Below, piece after piece: positions 1 through 13,921 of a stretch of DNA of 64,000 nt (positions within the stretch are counted from its first letter, which is position 1; every line of letters starts with the position of its first letter). The DNA is from Lethocerus indicus (Eukaryota; Arthropoda; Insecta; Hemiptera; Belostomatidae). The stretch lies in contig JACDQD010000002.1 in the NCBI GenBank assembly GCA_019843655.1, forward strand, positions 5,590,585 through 5,654,584, written 5' to 3'. The position numbers and the translations under genes were made by a program. The notes below the pieces were generated by a model, which was not told where the DNA came from, searched no databases, and saw only the letters and a list, made by a program, of their open reading frames with translations.

Positions 1-105
1 AAGAAAGGGAGGAGGTTTAACAAAGGATGATCAAGAAGCGGGACAGGTCTGAGTCACGTAGAGCCGCCCGCATCAGATTGATGAACTCGCTCAACATAAA
101 GAAAG

Positions 106-110
<5 letters not shown>

Positions 111-142
<32 letters not shown>
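111..142. repeat. (CT)n microsatellite
   Basis: This is an almost pure CT dinucleotide array of about 15 units, preceded by an imperfect CTCTCG start. CT/GA arrays can bind GAGA-type factors in insects, but nothing next to it identifies a promoter, so I call only the repeat. Confidence 0.95.
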
Positions 143-145
<3 letters not shown>

Positions 146-3100
146 CCAAACCAATTGAACCGGCCGGAATTAGAGCGAGAAATGCGACGGCCAGCCCTGA
201 CAGACCCGGGCCCGAGAATGGAGACGATATCTGAACTTGTCATTTTATATCGACCTCACCGCAAGACACCTTTTTATCGACACAGAAAGCATATCCAACC
301 GTACTGAAGAGAAACAATATTCAGAGAGAAAATAAGATATACCAGAAAGTAGGTTTGGGTAAAGTGTAAACATCAAGTAAAGAAGTGTAATATTCATAGT
401 AAAACATTACCAGATATATTGCAAAAATACAAAACATAAGTAATCTATTTAATGTTGAGAATTCGGTGTTTCATTATTTTATAATTTGGATGATACCTAA
501 GAATACTAACCCACAAGAAGAGAAAATTGAAGTGCAGAATCTACCACCTCAATTTATTTAGTAGAAAATGCCAGTGAAGGCAATGTTCGAAACACAATAA
601 TGTTCCAACACAGGAGATGTACAGTTTGAATCTCCCGGTCTTTTTAAATCCCAACAACCCTTATTTAAATTTCATTCGCTTGCGATGCAAATTCTTCACT
701 CCCTTAAATCACTTAATGTACAGAGCGGAATATCGTCTTGCAAAGTTTGTTTCAAGTGATCCAAAGAAAGCTAATGTAATAGGGTTCATCCTTTTCTTCA
801 ATCGGATGTCTTTTGATGAGATTTCTATCTGTTATGCGCCCCTTACCATAAGTCTGCTTCTCCAAACTTCCGATCCTGGAATTTGTGACCCTTCTGTACA
901 AAAGGTTTCGCAATATTTCGAAAGTTTAATACAAGTTAGCGGGGCGAGCGAACATCAGTGCCGGAATTCCACCATTCGGTACTAACGGCGGCTTCGTGAG
1001 AAAAATTCATAAGGTTCATCTTTGAAATTGAAGAAAACTCATGACTTATAGATCGGTTCGTCTCCGGCTGTTTGGCCTACGCCAGTCATTTATCATCGTT
1101 ATCGCGTCATTATATCATTTTTCATCGCGTGTCACGACTGTCGAACGTATCAATCCTAAAGCAACGTCCAACAGAAGATAGGGGGAGATTACAGAAGCAG
1201 GAAGCAACAAAAACGTTCTTTCGAATCGGCTTAATTTAAATTGCTCGTATAGGTATTTAAAATTAAAGGTATCCTTTACACACTTTGGGCCTACCAAGAG
1301 TCGAAAATAACGGATACTAATATACTCTTTGCCAGGGGAAAACTTGAAATTTAATGGAGTACCGAGAGCATTGTGATAGGCTGAGGCTGTTAGGGGGGGG
1401 GGCGACAGAAGTAATGCATTCAAAAGCGGTCCCGAACAGGGTTTAAAAACAATTTATCTTTTGTAGACAATACGGGTGGGAATACATTATAAGGGCCGGG
1501 AACGGTAACGGGCGCATAAAACAGGACCCAAATAACGTTAAAATACCGGCCGACCTATTTTCAGCTCTATCTCTCTCCCTCTCGCGGCCTTAATTGTCCT
1601 GAAAATACCGCAGTCTCATCACTTTATTACGGGCCAAGGGATTGAACGACCTCGTAAAACTTCATTAATCGAGCATATCAATGAAGAGCTGATTACTCGG
1701 GCCCTGTAATAATACCCCCTTAAGTAATAATATCATGATTTCAAGCGCGATCACATTCATTTACATTGAGCATGTGACGTAATATATTGGCATACATATA
1801 GCAATAGTGAAAATAGCCGACTCGCATATTTGTAAAATGTAACAGGTTCAAGTGGAACCACCACTTTGTGTGTCACGGAGTTTTTTTGTTGCGCATTTGA
1901 TTCGTGACAAGTAATTAAATTAACACTAAAAATATAAGCAGGCACGAGCATCTGGTTGCTGATTAATATATGAAAAAACAACGCAATAAATAGAAGTGTT
2001 AAAAAATTGTAATCGTATTTGGAAAGGGGCATTCGGATTGTCTTTTTTGCACTCGAGAAAGTATTTTTAACGCAGTTGAGTTCAACTTATGGATTGATTG
2101 AAGAGGGGCAGCGTCCGACTCAAGTTATCTGAGTGGATTAACACGTAGTGCAGAGCGCCGGGGCCGGCCTGAAATTGAATCGAGAGCCCTACAAACATTT
2201 TGAAGCCCTTTTGTTCTGAAAGGGATTCCAGCCGGTGGGGGTTATGGCTATCCGGGCCACCGATGGACCCCTCACCTCCAAATTCCCATACCAAACTGCA
2301 TTCGCTTCATTGCAGAGTAATTAGTATTACTCTGTCTACGCAATGGGATGAAACATAATATTTAAGGTTCCTATGCTAGCGAGAATTTCTAGAATGCTTG
2401 AGGAATGTACTTCCACTGAAAATATTCAGCGAAATTTTTCACTGAAATCCGATAAACTCGTTTGGTTTTCTATACTAAAAGTAAAGCGAATAATTCCTCC
2501 AATGTTTAAGTTATTACGCATAAATTACGAGGAAATAAACATTTCTAATATTTTTTTAATTCGATTATTGTATATTTCGGTAACTATAAGCATCATTTAT
2601 TATTTTAATTTTACGGACTGCATTTTTTCTAGCAACAAAACATTTCTTTGTTCTCATGAGCCCAGCCAAACGAATACGGCAAACCCGTAATGCGTGGGAG
2701 GACTGGGTAAAGCTTTGATGAACCTTCGATTGATTTTTTTTTTACTGCCGTAAAGAAAGCCCCAACGGGAGGGAAGACCAACACGGGTCCCCTTTGGTGT
2801 TGCCTCATCCTAGTCAATAGAGCCGACTCAACCAGTAATAAAGACTAGGCCAAAATAAATAAATACATGAGTTCTTTATCGCTTTGGTATTCCCGTCCTC
2901 CCCTCTTTTATAGCACAACTTGATTGTTTGCCATCTTAATAGCTCATATTTTCAATAATTGTTCAGCGGAACTGTTAGGAAATAAACATTTTTTTGGAAA
3001 GATATTTTAGTGCAGAATTAATTATAGAATTCACTTAGATCATGTAAAAACTATTTCCATGCAGGAGCAAATAGTTTCCCCATAAGGAAAATAGCCTATT

Positions 3101-5260
3101 TTTCCTGGCCTCGATGCTCTAAGGCGAACAAGAATAATTATCTATTTAAGTTTCTAAAATTAAATCTCTTCTATTCAGTCCAGCCAATTAATAATAATAC
3201 TATGTTAAAGAATATGAATATCGACGAATGTTTTTATAAAAAACAAAAATTGTTAGCGCACAATGTGTCTCGTGCGTCTGGTTCAACTTTGGCCAACCTA
3301 TAACATTTTAACCGGGCCAGGACGGCAAAAAGCCGGAAACTCCGAGCGGCTCCTCTATTCGATAAAATACTACGGTAAAAGTTAGGAGTTTATACGGGCG
3401 CTAGTCACCGCCGCTCTTAGAATTAATGCGCGTCGCACATGTTACCCAGAACTTGCTCATATATTTGGGGGGGCCTGGTCCAGACTTAACTGCCGCCGTA
3501 CCGCAAGGAGAAAAACCGACAAAAGAAAACACCATTCTAAAGTAAAAGCAACATAAAATTAATATTATTTTCGCTAGTTTATTTGTCGATAAATATCTGA
3601 TGACTAAAGTATATTCGAGTTAGTAAATTCCTCATATGTCTAAGAAAAAGAAGAAAACAAGAAATACTTGTACACATGCCCTGTGCCTGCAGACAATCTA
3701 CTAAACGCAGATTGAAAAATGGGTTTCAACCATTCCTATATCTTATTATCTTATTGTCAATCAAATTATTTTATCACTCTTGTGATCTCCAAAGTCGTGC
3801 AGCTGATTTGGTCCTAAGCTAAAAACGTAATGAATACATTTAATGAGTGATGTACGATGCCCTCGAATTCACAGTATTATCACCTCCCCAAACATTGTTG
3901 GGATGAACCAAGTAATTATTACACAGTATTTATCTGATAACAATAGTCCAAAAAATGTTCGCGTATCCAGAAAGGTTTAGCGTAAATTATGGGCCATAAA
4001 TAATAATTGGAGGGCGAGCGTAAAGTAGGTCGGGCAGGTGTCAACGGGGTAATATAGAGGGGGGGTAAGGGTCGACTGCGTAGGCGCGAGGGGGTGGGGA
4101 ATAGCCCCCTCGTCAAAGGGCGGCGCGAAATTGAATCGAAGGTAACCGTAAAAGGGAAAGCCCCCGGCACCGGGTCACGTGCTATCTATCGCCGCTCCGA
4201 TTACACGGGATTCAACCTCCCAACCATTGTTGCGCCGTCGCGACGCGTTTAAACTTGGCATTCAATCACAGGAAAGGGCTAGGCCGACAATGAGCGTTAT
4301 CTCTGCTTTCGGATAACTTCACCGGATGGTCCAATACGATCAGCTGGGTTGTAACACACCCACCTCTAAGCGTGTTCCATAATATAGCCATTATTTTTAA
4401 ATATGGGCGTAAGGAAATATTAATGCATGAAACAACTTACAAAAAATCCGGAATCTTCAACTTAAATTGAATCCGGTTCACTTGTGATGATGATGGTTCT
4501 TACCTGAAACAAAAATTTACCTTATTAGCACCTTATTCTGGCAGAATTATGCGTACTAAGATAAATAATGAACGCATGCACAAACATATCACTGGATGTA
4601 AATAAAAAATCAATCCCACGGCTTATTTTTTTAAAATAGAAATGAAACGTAGAGTGTGAAAAATAATCAACTTTATTTTACTCCCGGGCGCGTATTCAAA
4701 TAAGCGCTTGACGAGACACCACAGTCGCCTAGAGTTTGTGAAAAAGGAGGCGGAGGATTTTCATGAAATTGCGGAATAGATTGAAGTCGGAACGGTCGGG
4801 TAAATCAGCGAGTATCGGGCGGGAACCACAACCGGGAATATGGGATTGGGAAAGGAAGGCAGCGCTATTGAACATGAAAACCCGGGCCTTTGAAGATGAA
4901 TGCGAATGAGGCAAAAAGGATCTTATACTCTTTCCCCTTTTTTGCCAGTCTTAATGCTCCGACGCGAATCGGGGTTTACGGCTGTCGTAGTCCGAGGTCG
5001 TTTTAAGCGCAATGTTATCTGACACTAAACTGACGCTTCCATTTCTAAGATAAGAAGGATTATATTTAAAAAGAAAACGACCCGTCTGGCTCCTTTGTTA
5101 CAACATTTTCACAGTAAACCATCCAATTCATTACTCTGTAAAAACGGTTGTTCTAGCTTACAGGAATTAAATTCAAAGATAAATAAAGGAGAAGACTATC
5201 TTATAACTAGTTGACATTTTTATTAGCAACGAATTGCTAACATCATATGGTGAAAAAATA
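143..5260. other. Non-coding stretch, no gene recognised
   Basis: AT-rich DNA with small GC-rich patches near 150-235, 1380-1580, 2150-2290, 3960-4260 and 4690-5000. Open frames exist, the longest at 617-985 (+, 122 codons) and 1115-1423 (-, 102 codons), but their translations show no domain, motif, signal peptide or family I recognise. A run of ten G lies at about 1393-1402. Exons shorter than about 40 codons could be present and would be missed. Confidence 0.5.
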
Positions 5261-5306
5261 TTGAATAACTTCATTGTTAATTGTTGAATAACTAAATTGT
5301 TAATTT
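5261..5306. repeat. Tandem duplication, two 23-bp units
   Basis: The unit TTGAATAACT-NN-ATTGTTAATT occurs twice back to back (5261-5283 and 5284-5306), differing at two internal bases and the last base. It looks like a local slippage or short tandem duplication. No wider array is visible. Confidence 0.85.
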
Positions 5307-8300
5307 TACTATTAATTAAATCACCGTTAGTCGTTCTCATTTGCAGGATAATATTTTGTAGGCATACTGTTTGCGCGATTGAGTTTCTAGTGCCTTTTAG
5401 GTCCACTCTTCACGGCTGTTCGAACGACAGCTGGTCCCCGTACCACGTGGCATATGTCCCACTCTCATTTCGAACTTACGGATACACAAAAATAGTAATT
5501 TCGGTAGCACGTAACGAGGGTCAGATTTTTTTCGAAGGGCAGCCTCAAGGGGATGCCAGAGGCTGAGCGCAGCCCGTATGGGGGTTGGCCACCCTCGAAT
5601 TTCAATATCTCCGTCGGCATTCCTCGGCCCCGGCCCCCTCATCAAAGTCTTAATTAATGTGATCCCGTGGGAAGGCCGCTTTGTTCAATTAGTTAAATGA
5701 TTGAGGGCTACGCAAGCCCCACAACTACCGTCAAACTCCCTCTACCTCAAACCACCCCTCCGATATATATATATCCCTCCGATCGAATGCTTCTCGTGTT
5801 TTCGATTCCCTCGGGAACGACCGGTACACCCACCAACAAGACAAGGTTATTGCATTAATCCGCAAGTAGTTTTGGGTGAAACTGCAATACGCCCAGGATC
5901 AAAATTTCGTTATTCGATCCACAGTTTATAATAACGTGTGATAATTAATAGGAAATAGGGAGGAGTTCTGACTCTGAACTGAAGACTAGAATACACCAAA
6001 TTATTGGAATGCAATCTCCTATTCCGTCTTGTGCTAAACCAGTCCAGCTATCGAATAAGCTTGAATAGGTGATTCATCGATTGTCATGATTATCATTATC
6101 TAATTAAAGTTGAAATACAATTTATGAAAGTTCTGAGCATTGAGCTCCCGGTCGCAACTTCTAAATTTCCTCACCAGTATAACTTTCATTTAGCGAAGTA
6201 CATTTATGTGTCCGGCATACAAATCCTATTTCCAATTTCCTCTATAGCGGTTAGTTGCAGTCCTCGGGGTACGGCTCCAATTTTCGAAGTCCAGCTCACG
6301 AAATGATGTCACGTTTTCTCACTTTTTTCATATTTAAGAAGGAGGAACCCTTTTTTTCGCAAGGAAGTTGGGAGTAAAGGGGTTATGAATATTGAAAGAG
6401 GCTTCATCGCCCGGTGGGACACGCGCGCATTCATCCATTATGAATGTTGACCTTCCCGAAGGAGAATAAAATTCCAAATTGAATCATACAGCACGACCGA
6501 CTAGAAATTTATAAAAAGGTTTAGCCCACATCGTATCGTAAAACTGAGTAAGAAAGATATTTTCTTTAAGTGAAGAGTTCAATTTTAATTATAGCTCATA
6601 GTGCACGAATTTCTGAATTAGTAATGTTACAGAATATTTTTGTTTGAAAAATTATTCATAGTTCTTATCTACACGAACACTATGACGTGTAGCACACACA
6701 AAAAGTAAACTCCAAAAATTATTATACCCAATAAATGCGAGCAGTATTATTTATTTTATAAAAAATATAATACTGGTATTATTTAAGGTCCAACCGCTTA
6801 TTTGAAAATTAGAAATGATCATAAAAAACACTCGGAAGAGGATATATAGAAGACAGTGTGATGCTAAAGATTAAGAAGTAACCGAAATCATAGTACAGCT
6901 CATACTTCATCATTGTTAAGTGGATCATAAACGACATTCTAATACAGTCAAAGAGGGAGAAGAGTGCGGAGGGGTCCCCAGGCGGGTGAAGGGTCATCAG
7001 GGGGTAAAGGTCAATCCCGACAAATGCCAAGACCTTTACCGGCGAAATTATACGCTACGAACTCTCCGAAGAGACTCTCCAAAGCACGCGGTAAATAACC
7101 GTCCAATAAATCCGAACGGCTATATCCGCAGGATATGGGATGTCTTCAACGTGAGACCATCTGCCTGCTTGAATGTCTTTGCTAAGACTTGACAGAGATA
7201 TCCAGTGCATAAAACATTAAACATATGCAATGTTCTCTAGAGAACAAGTAGGACATCCGTGTGTCAAAATTAACATTCTTTTTAACAAAATGTCGAATAA
7301 TTGAAATTACTCCACGCATCCATTAAACTGGTCTGAAACTTTCACGATTTGCAAGAAACAAACAAACCTACATTTCAATGAGGATATACTCATATATGTC
7401 TGACTGTCAATTGTTTCTTATTTATTTCTTGTTATTATCCTATAACTGATGTCGATATTTATACAACAATGAAATTATTAATGTTATTAATGAACCATTA
7501 ATCGCTTTAAGTACACCTTTATCATACCACGATACCATAGTAAGACTGTTGTTATTCACTATTTACGCAATGTGGCAGAAACGAGAGCGAAACCAGCCTC
7601 AAGGTTCTGTGTTAAATACCTCGCGTTTTACAACACCATTCGTACTATTTATCGCACCCACCTGTTGATAGACACTGTTAGACGAAATACTACACTTCAC
7701 GTTATTTTAACGAAACAAAATACTTAAATCACATATCTACGTTACATGTTTACATGTTATTTTTGCTGAAGAAACTACAATATGTACACGCAAAATAGTT
7801 ACTTAATTTTAATACATCAGTTAGGAAGAAATGTTGCCAGGAGGACTTCTAAAATATCTTCTAACCCAGTAAAGAAATTCGGGATTAAACCATTACTCCC
7901 AATATTTCATTATATTCAATTCATCTGCGACGGCTTGTAGAACCGCGCAGTAATTTGTAAAAACGCTCAGTAACTTATAATAATGAGTAATTACACATAT
8001 TCTTAAACTGTTCGTAAACATAGGGAATAATTAACGGGAAGGAATTTCGACACGAGGACAGTCAATCTTCAAAATTATTTACCCTAAAAGTACCTGACTT
8101 TTCCAAAACATATTTTGCTTTCAGACAATATAACGCAAATTAATTAATAATTAATTAAATAAATTAAAAATTAAAAATTAATTAAATAGTAACAAAAATA
8201 AAAAAAAATTGTATTACTAATAATTCACGACCAGCCTAAAGCTAATAAGAACAGCTCCGGGTTCGGTTAACGATATTTCCAGTTAATCACGACGTTGCCT

Positions 8301-9820
8301 TCATTGGTCGTGCCATTTCAGCGTCTTTTTATTAAATTTAAAAGTCAAGAAAGAAAACCAAAGTGCTGTGAATTATGAAAAAGTAAATATGGATGTACGG
8401 TCAGGTCCTTTTTTCAAACGGGAGGTGTAACTCTATAGGGAAGTCGGAAGAGCTGTTGTCGAGGGGCAGAAGGCAGTTCTAAGACTTCGGACCGGTTCGC
8501 TGTTTAAAGAAGCTGGATGTTCGTCCATACGATATGACGCCCGCTATGACACGTAACTGCCGCTGGGAGTGGGAAGGGGCGTTTAGAAATTTCAAAGGCT
8601 TTAGGGTTCGTATGACGCACGACGCCGCAGCGATTAACCGTGCATGATCTAACTGCCCGAGATGACACGATACAAACGTAGCCCGTGAGCCCGAGCACGC
8701 TCCTCCCACATTAGTACAAATTATACACACCGCCCCTACAGTTATCCCTTCACTGAAAGGGCGATGAAGTGTCTGGCAGATGACGCGCCAGTAACACCTT
8801 CTCGTAACTTTCGGACAACACTTATTCCGAACATGACTTCCACGGCACAAAGAATGAACGTCCACAAGGTGAAATCTCGGAGAATAATACAAATTTTCTC
8901 CCTACGTGAAGTAGGAAAACTGAAATAATCTAAAACAAGACTATAAACTAAATAGTGGGGATACTTATCATTAATAACTTAAATTAATCACTTTCATCGA
9001 AAATGCATTAAACTATTCATTATTCGTTCTCCGACCAAACACAATTATTTTAGTTCCCAGTGCTTCTTTCAAAATGAGAAGTGACCGTAAAAGCACTGGA
9101 AAGGGGATGCATAAAAGTCGGTGGCAAATACAAACCTTCATGCATATCATAATATATCGTAATAAATTCTGATTTAAAGCAGGATAGAAATCTTAGGATC
9201 TAGGAAATCGTAGATTACTATCGCGGAGTCGTAAAGTTTAAAGAAAACGATGTAATCGTTGCCGGCAAATAGGAACAGATTCCAATCTCACACTGCAAGA
9301 TACATAGGAGAGCAGACTGGCAAAATGGTGGGAAATTTACGATCCCCGAAGCGGAGACAAACGCGAACGTTTGGTGCAAACGAATGGAAAGGCCGGAGAA
9401 ATGTGCGAGAGCGAGATGGGCAAGGGAGGAGGAGTAAGGTAAAGGTGAGGGGGGGAGGGTTCGAGTGCGGCTACATGTTAGTCCACAGCACACTCATCAT
9501 TCTAGTACAGCACACTATTCGTTCCACCTCTTCTAGTTCCATATAACTTCCAGCCACAATAACCAAACCAAACGTTAACTATAAGCGCTGTTAGACGGCA
9601 GTGTACATAACCTTTGGCGTACAAATCCTCAATATGTTTTAAAGCGCTTCACTTATTTATTAGTTTTATATTTATTTTCTAAAATTAGCATTAAAATGGT
9701 TCATCTTTCTAACAAAATATACAAACAGCCCGGACACACAGACATTCAAGAGGGCGATGGCTCAACGCGTCAAACAAAAGAGAGGGATAAAGGAAATGTT
9801 TATTGTAAAGTATATAAATT
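5307..9820. other. Non-coding stretch, no gene recognised
   Basis: Mostly AT-rich with GC-richer patches at about 5400-5650, 6950-7000, 8500-8830 and 9340-9480. A very AT-rich TTAATTAA-type segment lies at 8137-8190. The longest open frame is 8479-8892 on the minus strand (137 codons, cysteine- and arginine-rich translation). It has no recognised domain, and the CpG-rich patch it lies in lowers stop frequency, so I do not call it a gene. Confidence 0.5.
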
Positions 9821-9839
9821 CCCCCTCCCCCCCTCCCCC
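9821..9839 (-). other. C-tract with minus-strand G-quadruplex potential
   Basis: Runs of five, seven and five C separated by single T bases. On the minus strand this gives G5-A-G7-A-G5. If one G of the middle run acts as a loop, it satisfies the four-run G-quadruplex pattern. Any function is unknown. Confidence 0.6.
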
Positions 9840-12800
9840 AAAAGCGCGTTTTGTGTAGACAGAAAAAAATTGATTTCAAATTTTCTTTTATCCATTAGAG
9901 AGCTTCGGCCCGATAGAGGAAGACCAAAAGTAAACTGGGTTAAGAAGGAAAAGATAAATAACGGAGTTCCGGTCCAATCAGGACTCTTTGTAGGCGCAGG
10001 GACAAAACTGAAAATCTCAGTTCGACATTTCTGATCGGATGAACAAAGAGGGCCGGCGAAGCGAGGCCTCCTTGGCTCTCCTAGTTTGTCGACAACCTCT
10101 GAAAGGCTCAGCACCCGGAGGCTTTCCATTATAACTGCATCCCCCGACAAGAAATACGGCACTGGTTATAGAATTCAATGTAGTTTGATTTTTCCAACCT
10201 CTACTACCCTTTGAACATAACCTTTTTACTGAATCAGACCCTACTGTCACCAATTTTCAATCACAAAATCTTTGTGTTCGAAGGAAAATGCAACTCAACA
10301 ATATGAACGAATATTTGATAGTCGAAAATAATCATACAGTTTTTAACTTGGAAATGCTTTAAACAGCCTTCTCCCAATCATAAAATTGCATCGGTTTGCC
10401 AAACTGATATTCAAACGATTTATATACAAGTCCGCTTCAAATTAAAGCAACATCTCCATAAAAGGCACACGAGTAGCTGATAATGATTTGGTCTTACTGG
10501 CATAAATACGTAATACAATAAAATAATAACAACATAATTATTCCATCAGACTACTATAGTTATCAACTTCGTATTTGATTAAAACATTCTTTAACGGGTA
10601 ATTTAAAAATAATACGAATAATATACTCTTTATGTTCATACCTCAATGTATAAGCAAAAATAATCAGCTCTATAATTCATTTCTTATAAGATTAGAATTT
10701 TATGAATTTAGGACGAACCAATAAACATTTTTTCGATCCGCTCAGGCCCCAATGTAAATATCGTCCGCCTCTGTCGTTTGTCATCGTGTAATCCCGAAAA
10801 CGTCCTCACAACGGGTCCACAGAAAAAAGCCCACGTTCCGTAATATTATTTTTCGTATCCCTAACGAAACGGAAGAATGGTAAGCCCCTTTGCCGACGAC
10901 TCATTTTTAGCAATAAGCAACGCCGGGACGGTTTCCTTGATTACGGCATTGGACCCGGTCTCGTTCAATTGGCGCTGGTAACCGCAATAACCGTTACTTT
11001 TCATTTTCCCGGGATAAATTATTGTCTGACCTTTCGGCCTTCTCATTATACTGTGGAGTAGTGATATTTTTTTTAATATCAAGATTTTTCTGGCCGGGCC
11101 GAGGCAGAACATCGCACACTTTTATTAATAAACGAATATCAATGCAAAAGGTTTGGATGTTTTTCAATTCATAGTTTGAGTTCAAATCTAGTAATCTATG
11201 ATTGGTTTTGGCGCAAACACTATTAACACAGAATAATTCTGTATCGACTGTATATGTACCTGGGATCGTACGGTGTACCGGAATCACCGGAAGAGTGATA
11301 AACCGGCAAAGTAATCTGGAATAACATTTGGGGGGGAACTGTGCGTGAGGGGTGCCACCCTCCAACCCTGCGAAAGAATGGAGGCGCCAAGTGCCCCCTG
11401 TAATTAAAATCGCATTAAAACCCGGCTCACGTCCTCTGGCAACGGCGTCGTCGATTAATTTTGTTAATTGGCGATATCGATTTCAAGAGTTTAATTAAAG
11501 GGGGAGTAGCGCTACTTCCTCGAGTCCTAATATCCTCGACTAGCTTTGACTGATTACCACCGACCCGGATCATCAACAGGTATAAGGACTCGTTCAAACG
11601 GGTATCGGAACTTCTTCTACGTTCAAATAATTGCGGCAATATTTCTTTTCAATGAAATGTTAAGTAATTAATACGCCGCCATGAATCAAACCAGTAACAC
11701 ATGAATTTTACTCACATTCACCGAACGTGAGTGGTTACGTTTCAGCCGATTGCAAATTTAAGTTCATAACTCAAGAAACCTGGAAATTAAGTTGGCGAGT
11801 TGATCCCTGGGATCTTCGCAACAACTTCGCAATTTCCTAGCAGGCTCTTCGGCTTTCACTCACACTTTGACTTGTTCCGAGGTTCAATAGTGACAGATCC
11901 GCCGTGTGCCATCTCACCAAAGTTGGTTTTTAACATTGAAAAACGCTCACAACACGAATTATTTTCCAAACCAGCACGAACAATCAAGCACAAAGAATAA
12001 AAAAATTACATGGTACATAGTCATTTTATATATTTGATGACCCTTCTTTTGATAGATTGGTACATTTCCCGACGGGGTTTAATCCATCAGACCCAAAATT
12101 TTGGCTAATAAAGTAAAAATAAAGTACGAAAAATATACGCATAAATTGTGGCGCCAATCTACGAGGTGCCAATCATTTGTCGACGAGGAGACGGGGCGTG
12201 AACAAGGGAGAATAAAGGGGCTGCCACCAGATGTCCTCTAAATACGAGGCCCCGGCTATAGAATTATGCAAAATTATGCCGGCCAGATAAGCAAATGATA
12301 AATATTAAAGAGCTCCAACGCGGCCCTTGTAAATTTCTGGCAGAGAGGGCCGGGCTGGAAGGGACCGCTCCGGGCTTCCGTCCTTGTGAATAAGGGCTCG
12401 GGGGCATTCTTTTAAGTGGGCAGGCGCCGGGGGGCGGTTTCGGCTCCGGGCTAAGGAGAGTCCGTCCGATAAGCCCCAGTCGAGGTCTACGTTTTATATT
12501 TTTCCCTCCCGCCTTCAATTTACGACGGCCCCTTTATCGGGCCGGTTCGAGTCCCGTCAAAAGAGGAGGCTAATTTCGAAAGAGGAAAAATCAGAACGGG
12601 GCCCGCCAGATAACGATCGCCGACCAAAGGGACCTCTCTCTCACTCTCATCACACAACGGACAGACCCAATTTATTTAACCGGGATAATAAGAAAGCGCC
12701 CGCATAAAACGAACGCGACTCAAAACTCCGGCGCTCGGCTTCAACAAGAAACCCGAAAATCGTGTCCCACTCAAACGTTATGCCAACCGGTAATTTTTAT

Positions 12801-13861
12801 TTAGTTATTATCCAACTTGTATGTCGGCTATCATCAAAACTCGAACAAAAATTAATTTTTTCGTACCTAAAATTCCATTTTAAATTGAAAATGTAAGGGG
12901 TATGAGTTTAATTTACGATAGAAGTCAGAAGAGCTCGACAATCGATAAAACATTGTATAAACGATACCCCCATGAAATTAGAACATCATTATTGACTACC
13001 AACTTCCTCCTACTAACCGCAAAATTACCTCTCGTAGTCAGCTAAAACATACCTGGTTCCGGCATGTGTCGTCGCCGCTCTTGTCAACCGGATATTGAAC
13101 AAAATATCAGGGCGCGAGTACAAAGCACACTGCGGGGTCTCTATTAAAGGGATACGGAGGGCAGGAGGGAACAATTTCCTCACGGGGGTGGCGGTGACCG
13201 GACTATAAATGACGCAAACTAACCCTTTAAACCACCCACACTCCACACACTTCCGCTCCCAATTCGTGGCTCTTGCTCCCACATAACATTCTGATTGACA
13301 ACCAGGCTGTCATACGAATATTGGTCCTTTAATAATTGGTCATTGTTGTTGGTTTATTTCATTAATTAATCATTAGTTATATTACTACTCGGATGGGACG
13401 AATAAATAATTAAAAATTTGAAAATATCTAATTTATAAAAATAAACTGATTTATTGAAAAAATAATCGAGACTCAGAAGGTATACATAAATCCCATAAAA
13501 GAAGAATTTTATCGTAATACAAGAATTTGAAATAGAAACTCTGTACACTGCATCCTCAACTTTTAGAAAATACATAGATAGATAAAATAGTTAAAACAAT
13601 TTACGAGACGATCAAAATATATGTTGTGATCGATTTTCATTAATCCGGTATGTTTCAACCGGTATATAACAACCCAGGTTGAAAATAATGAAACAATAAG
13701 CACAAATCATTAAAAAATACGTACTTCATTGGAGGCCGGGAGCTAGAATGAAATCGAAATTGTCAAGCCGTTGTAAGTCAGGTACTGGAGATAAAAAACT
13801 ATTCAGGGAGTATTCACTACTAAGCCCGCACAACAGCTGAACGTGCCATGTTTTTCGACTA
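9840..13861. other. Non-coding stretch, GC-rich in part, no gene recognised
   Basis: Contains overlapping open frames on both strands at about 9696-10253 and 10861-11365 (up to 123 codons) without recognisable domains. The large GC-rich island at 12.2-12.7 kb is listed separately. A run of homeodomain-type TAAT/ATTA cores lies at 13,321-13,380. I see no splice-site-flanked exon I can defend. Confidence 0.5.
12180..12740. other. GC-rich island
   Basis: A roughly 560-bp patch markedly richer in G+C and CpG than its surroundings, with GGGCC, CCGGG and GGCGCCGG runs, bounded by AT-rich DNA. An 84-codon open frame on the minus strand (12,264-12,518) has a proline-, glycine- and arginine-rich translation typical of read-through GC-rich DNA. 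It may be a conserved regulatory element, an unmethylated island or a compositional patch. No motif here separates these. Confidence 0.6.
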
Positions 13862-13866
13862 CCTAA

Positions 13867-13921
13867 CCGGTGGCTCAAGGGGTTATCGCATTCAGTTATC
13901 TGCAGTTGGTTTGTACCAAAG
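13867..13921 (+). repeat. Possible tRNA-like relic (SINE head)
   Basis: TGGCTCAAGGG at 13,871-13,881 fits the RNA polymerase III A-box consensus. GGTTTGTACC at 13,908-13,917 is a degraded B-box, two bases from GGTTCGAACC. The boxes are 37 bp apart, shorter than the roughly 44 bp of a tRNA. Only parts of the D and T stems pair. This could be an old SINE head or chance; no poly-A tail or target-site duplication was seen. Confidence 0.3.

Noticed and set aside
617..985. 122-codon plus-strand open frame
   Set aside because: No recognisable domain, no flanking splice or promoter evidence, and a length possible by chance among thousands of frames in 64 kb.
8479..8892. 137-codon minus-strand open frame, Cys/Arg-rich
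   Set aside because: It lies in a CpG-rich patch where stops are rare, and a second minus-strand frame overlaps it. The cysteine spacing does not fit a known zinc-finger pattern.
12536..12560. GGTTCGAGTCCCG, a tRNA B-box match
   Set aside because: No A-box or D arm at the right distance and no pairing T stem, in a GC-rich region where such words arise by chance.
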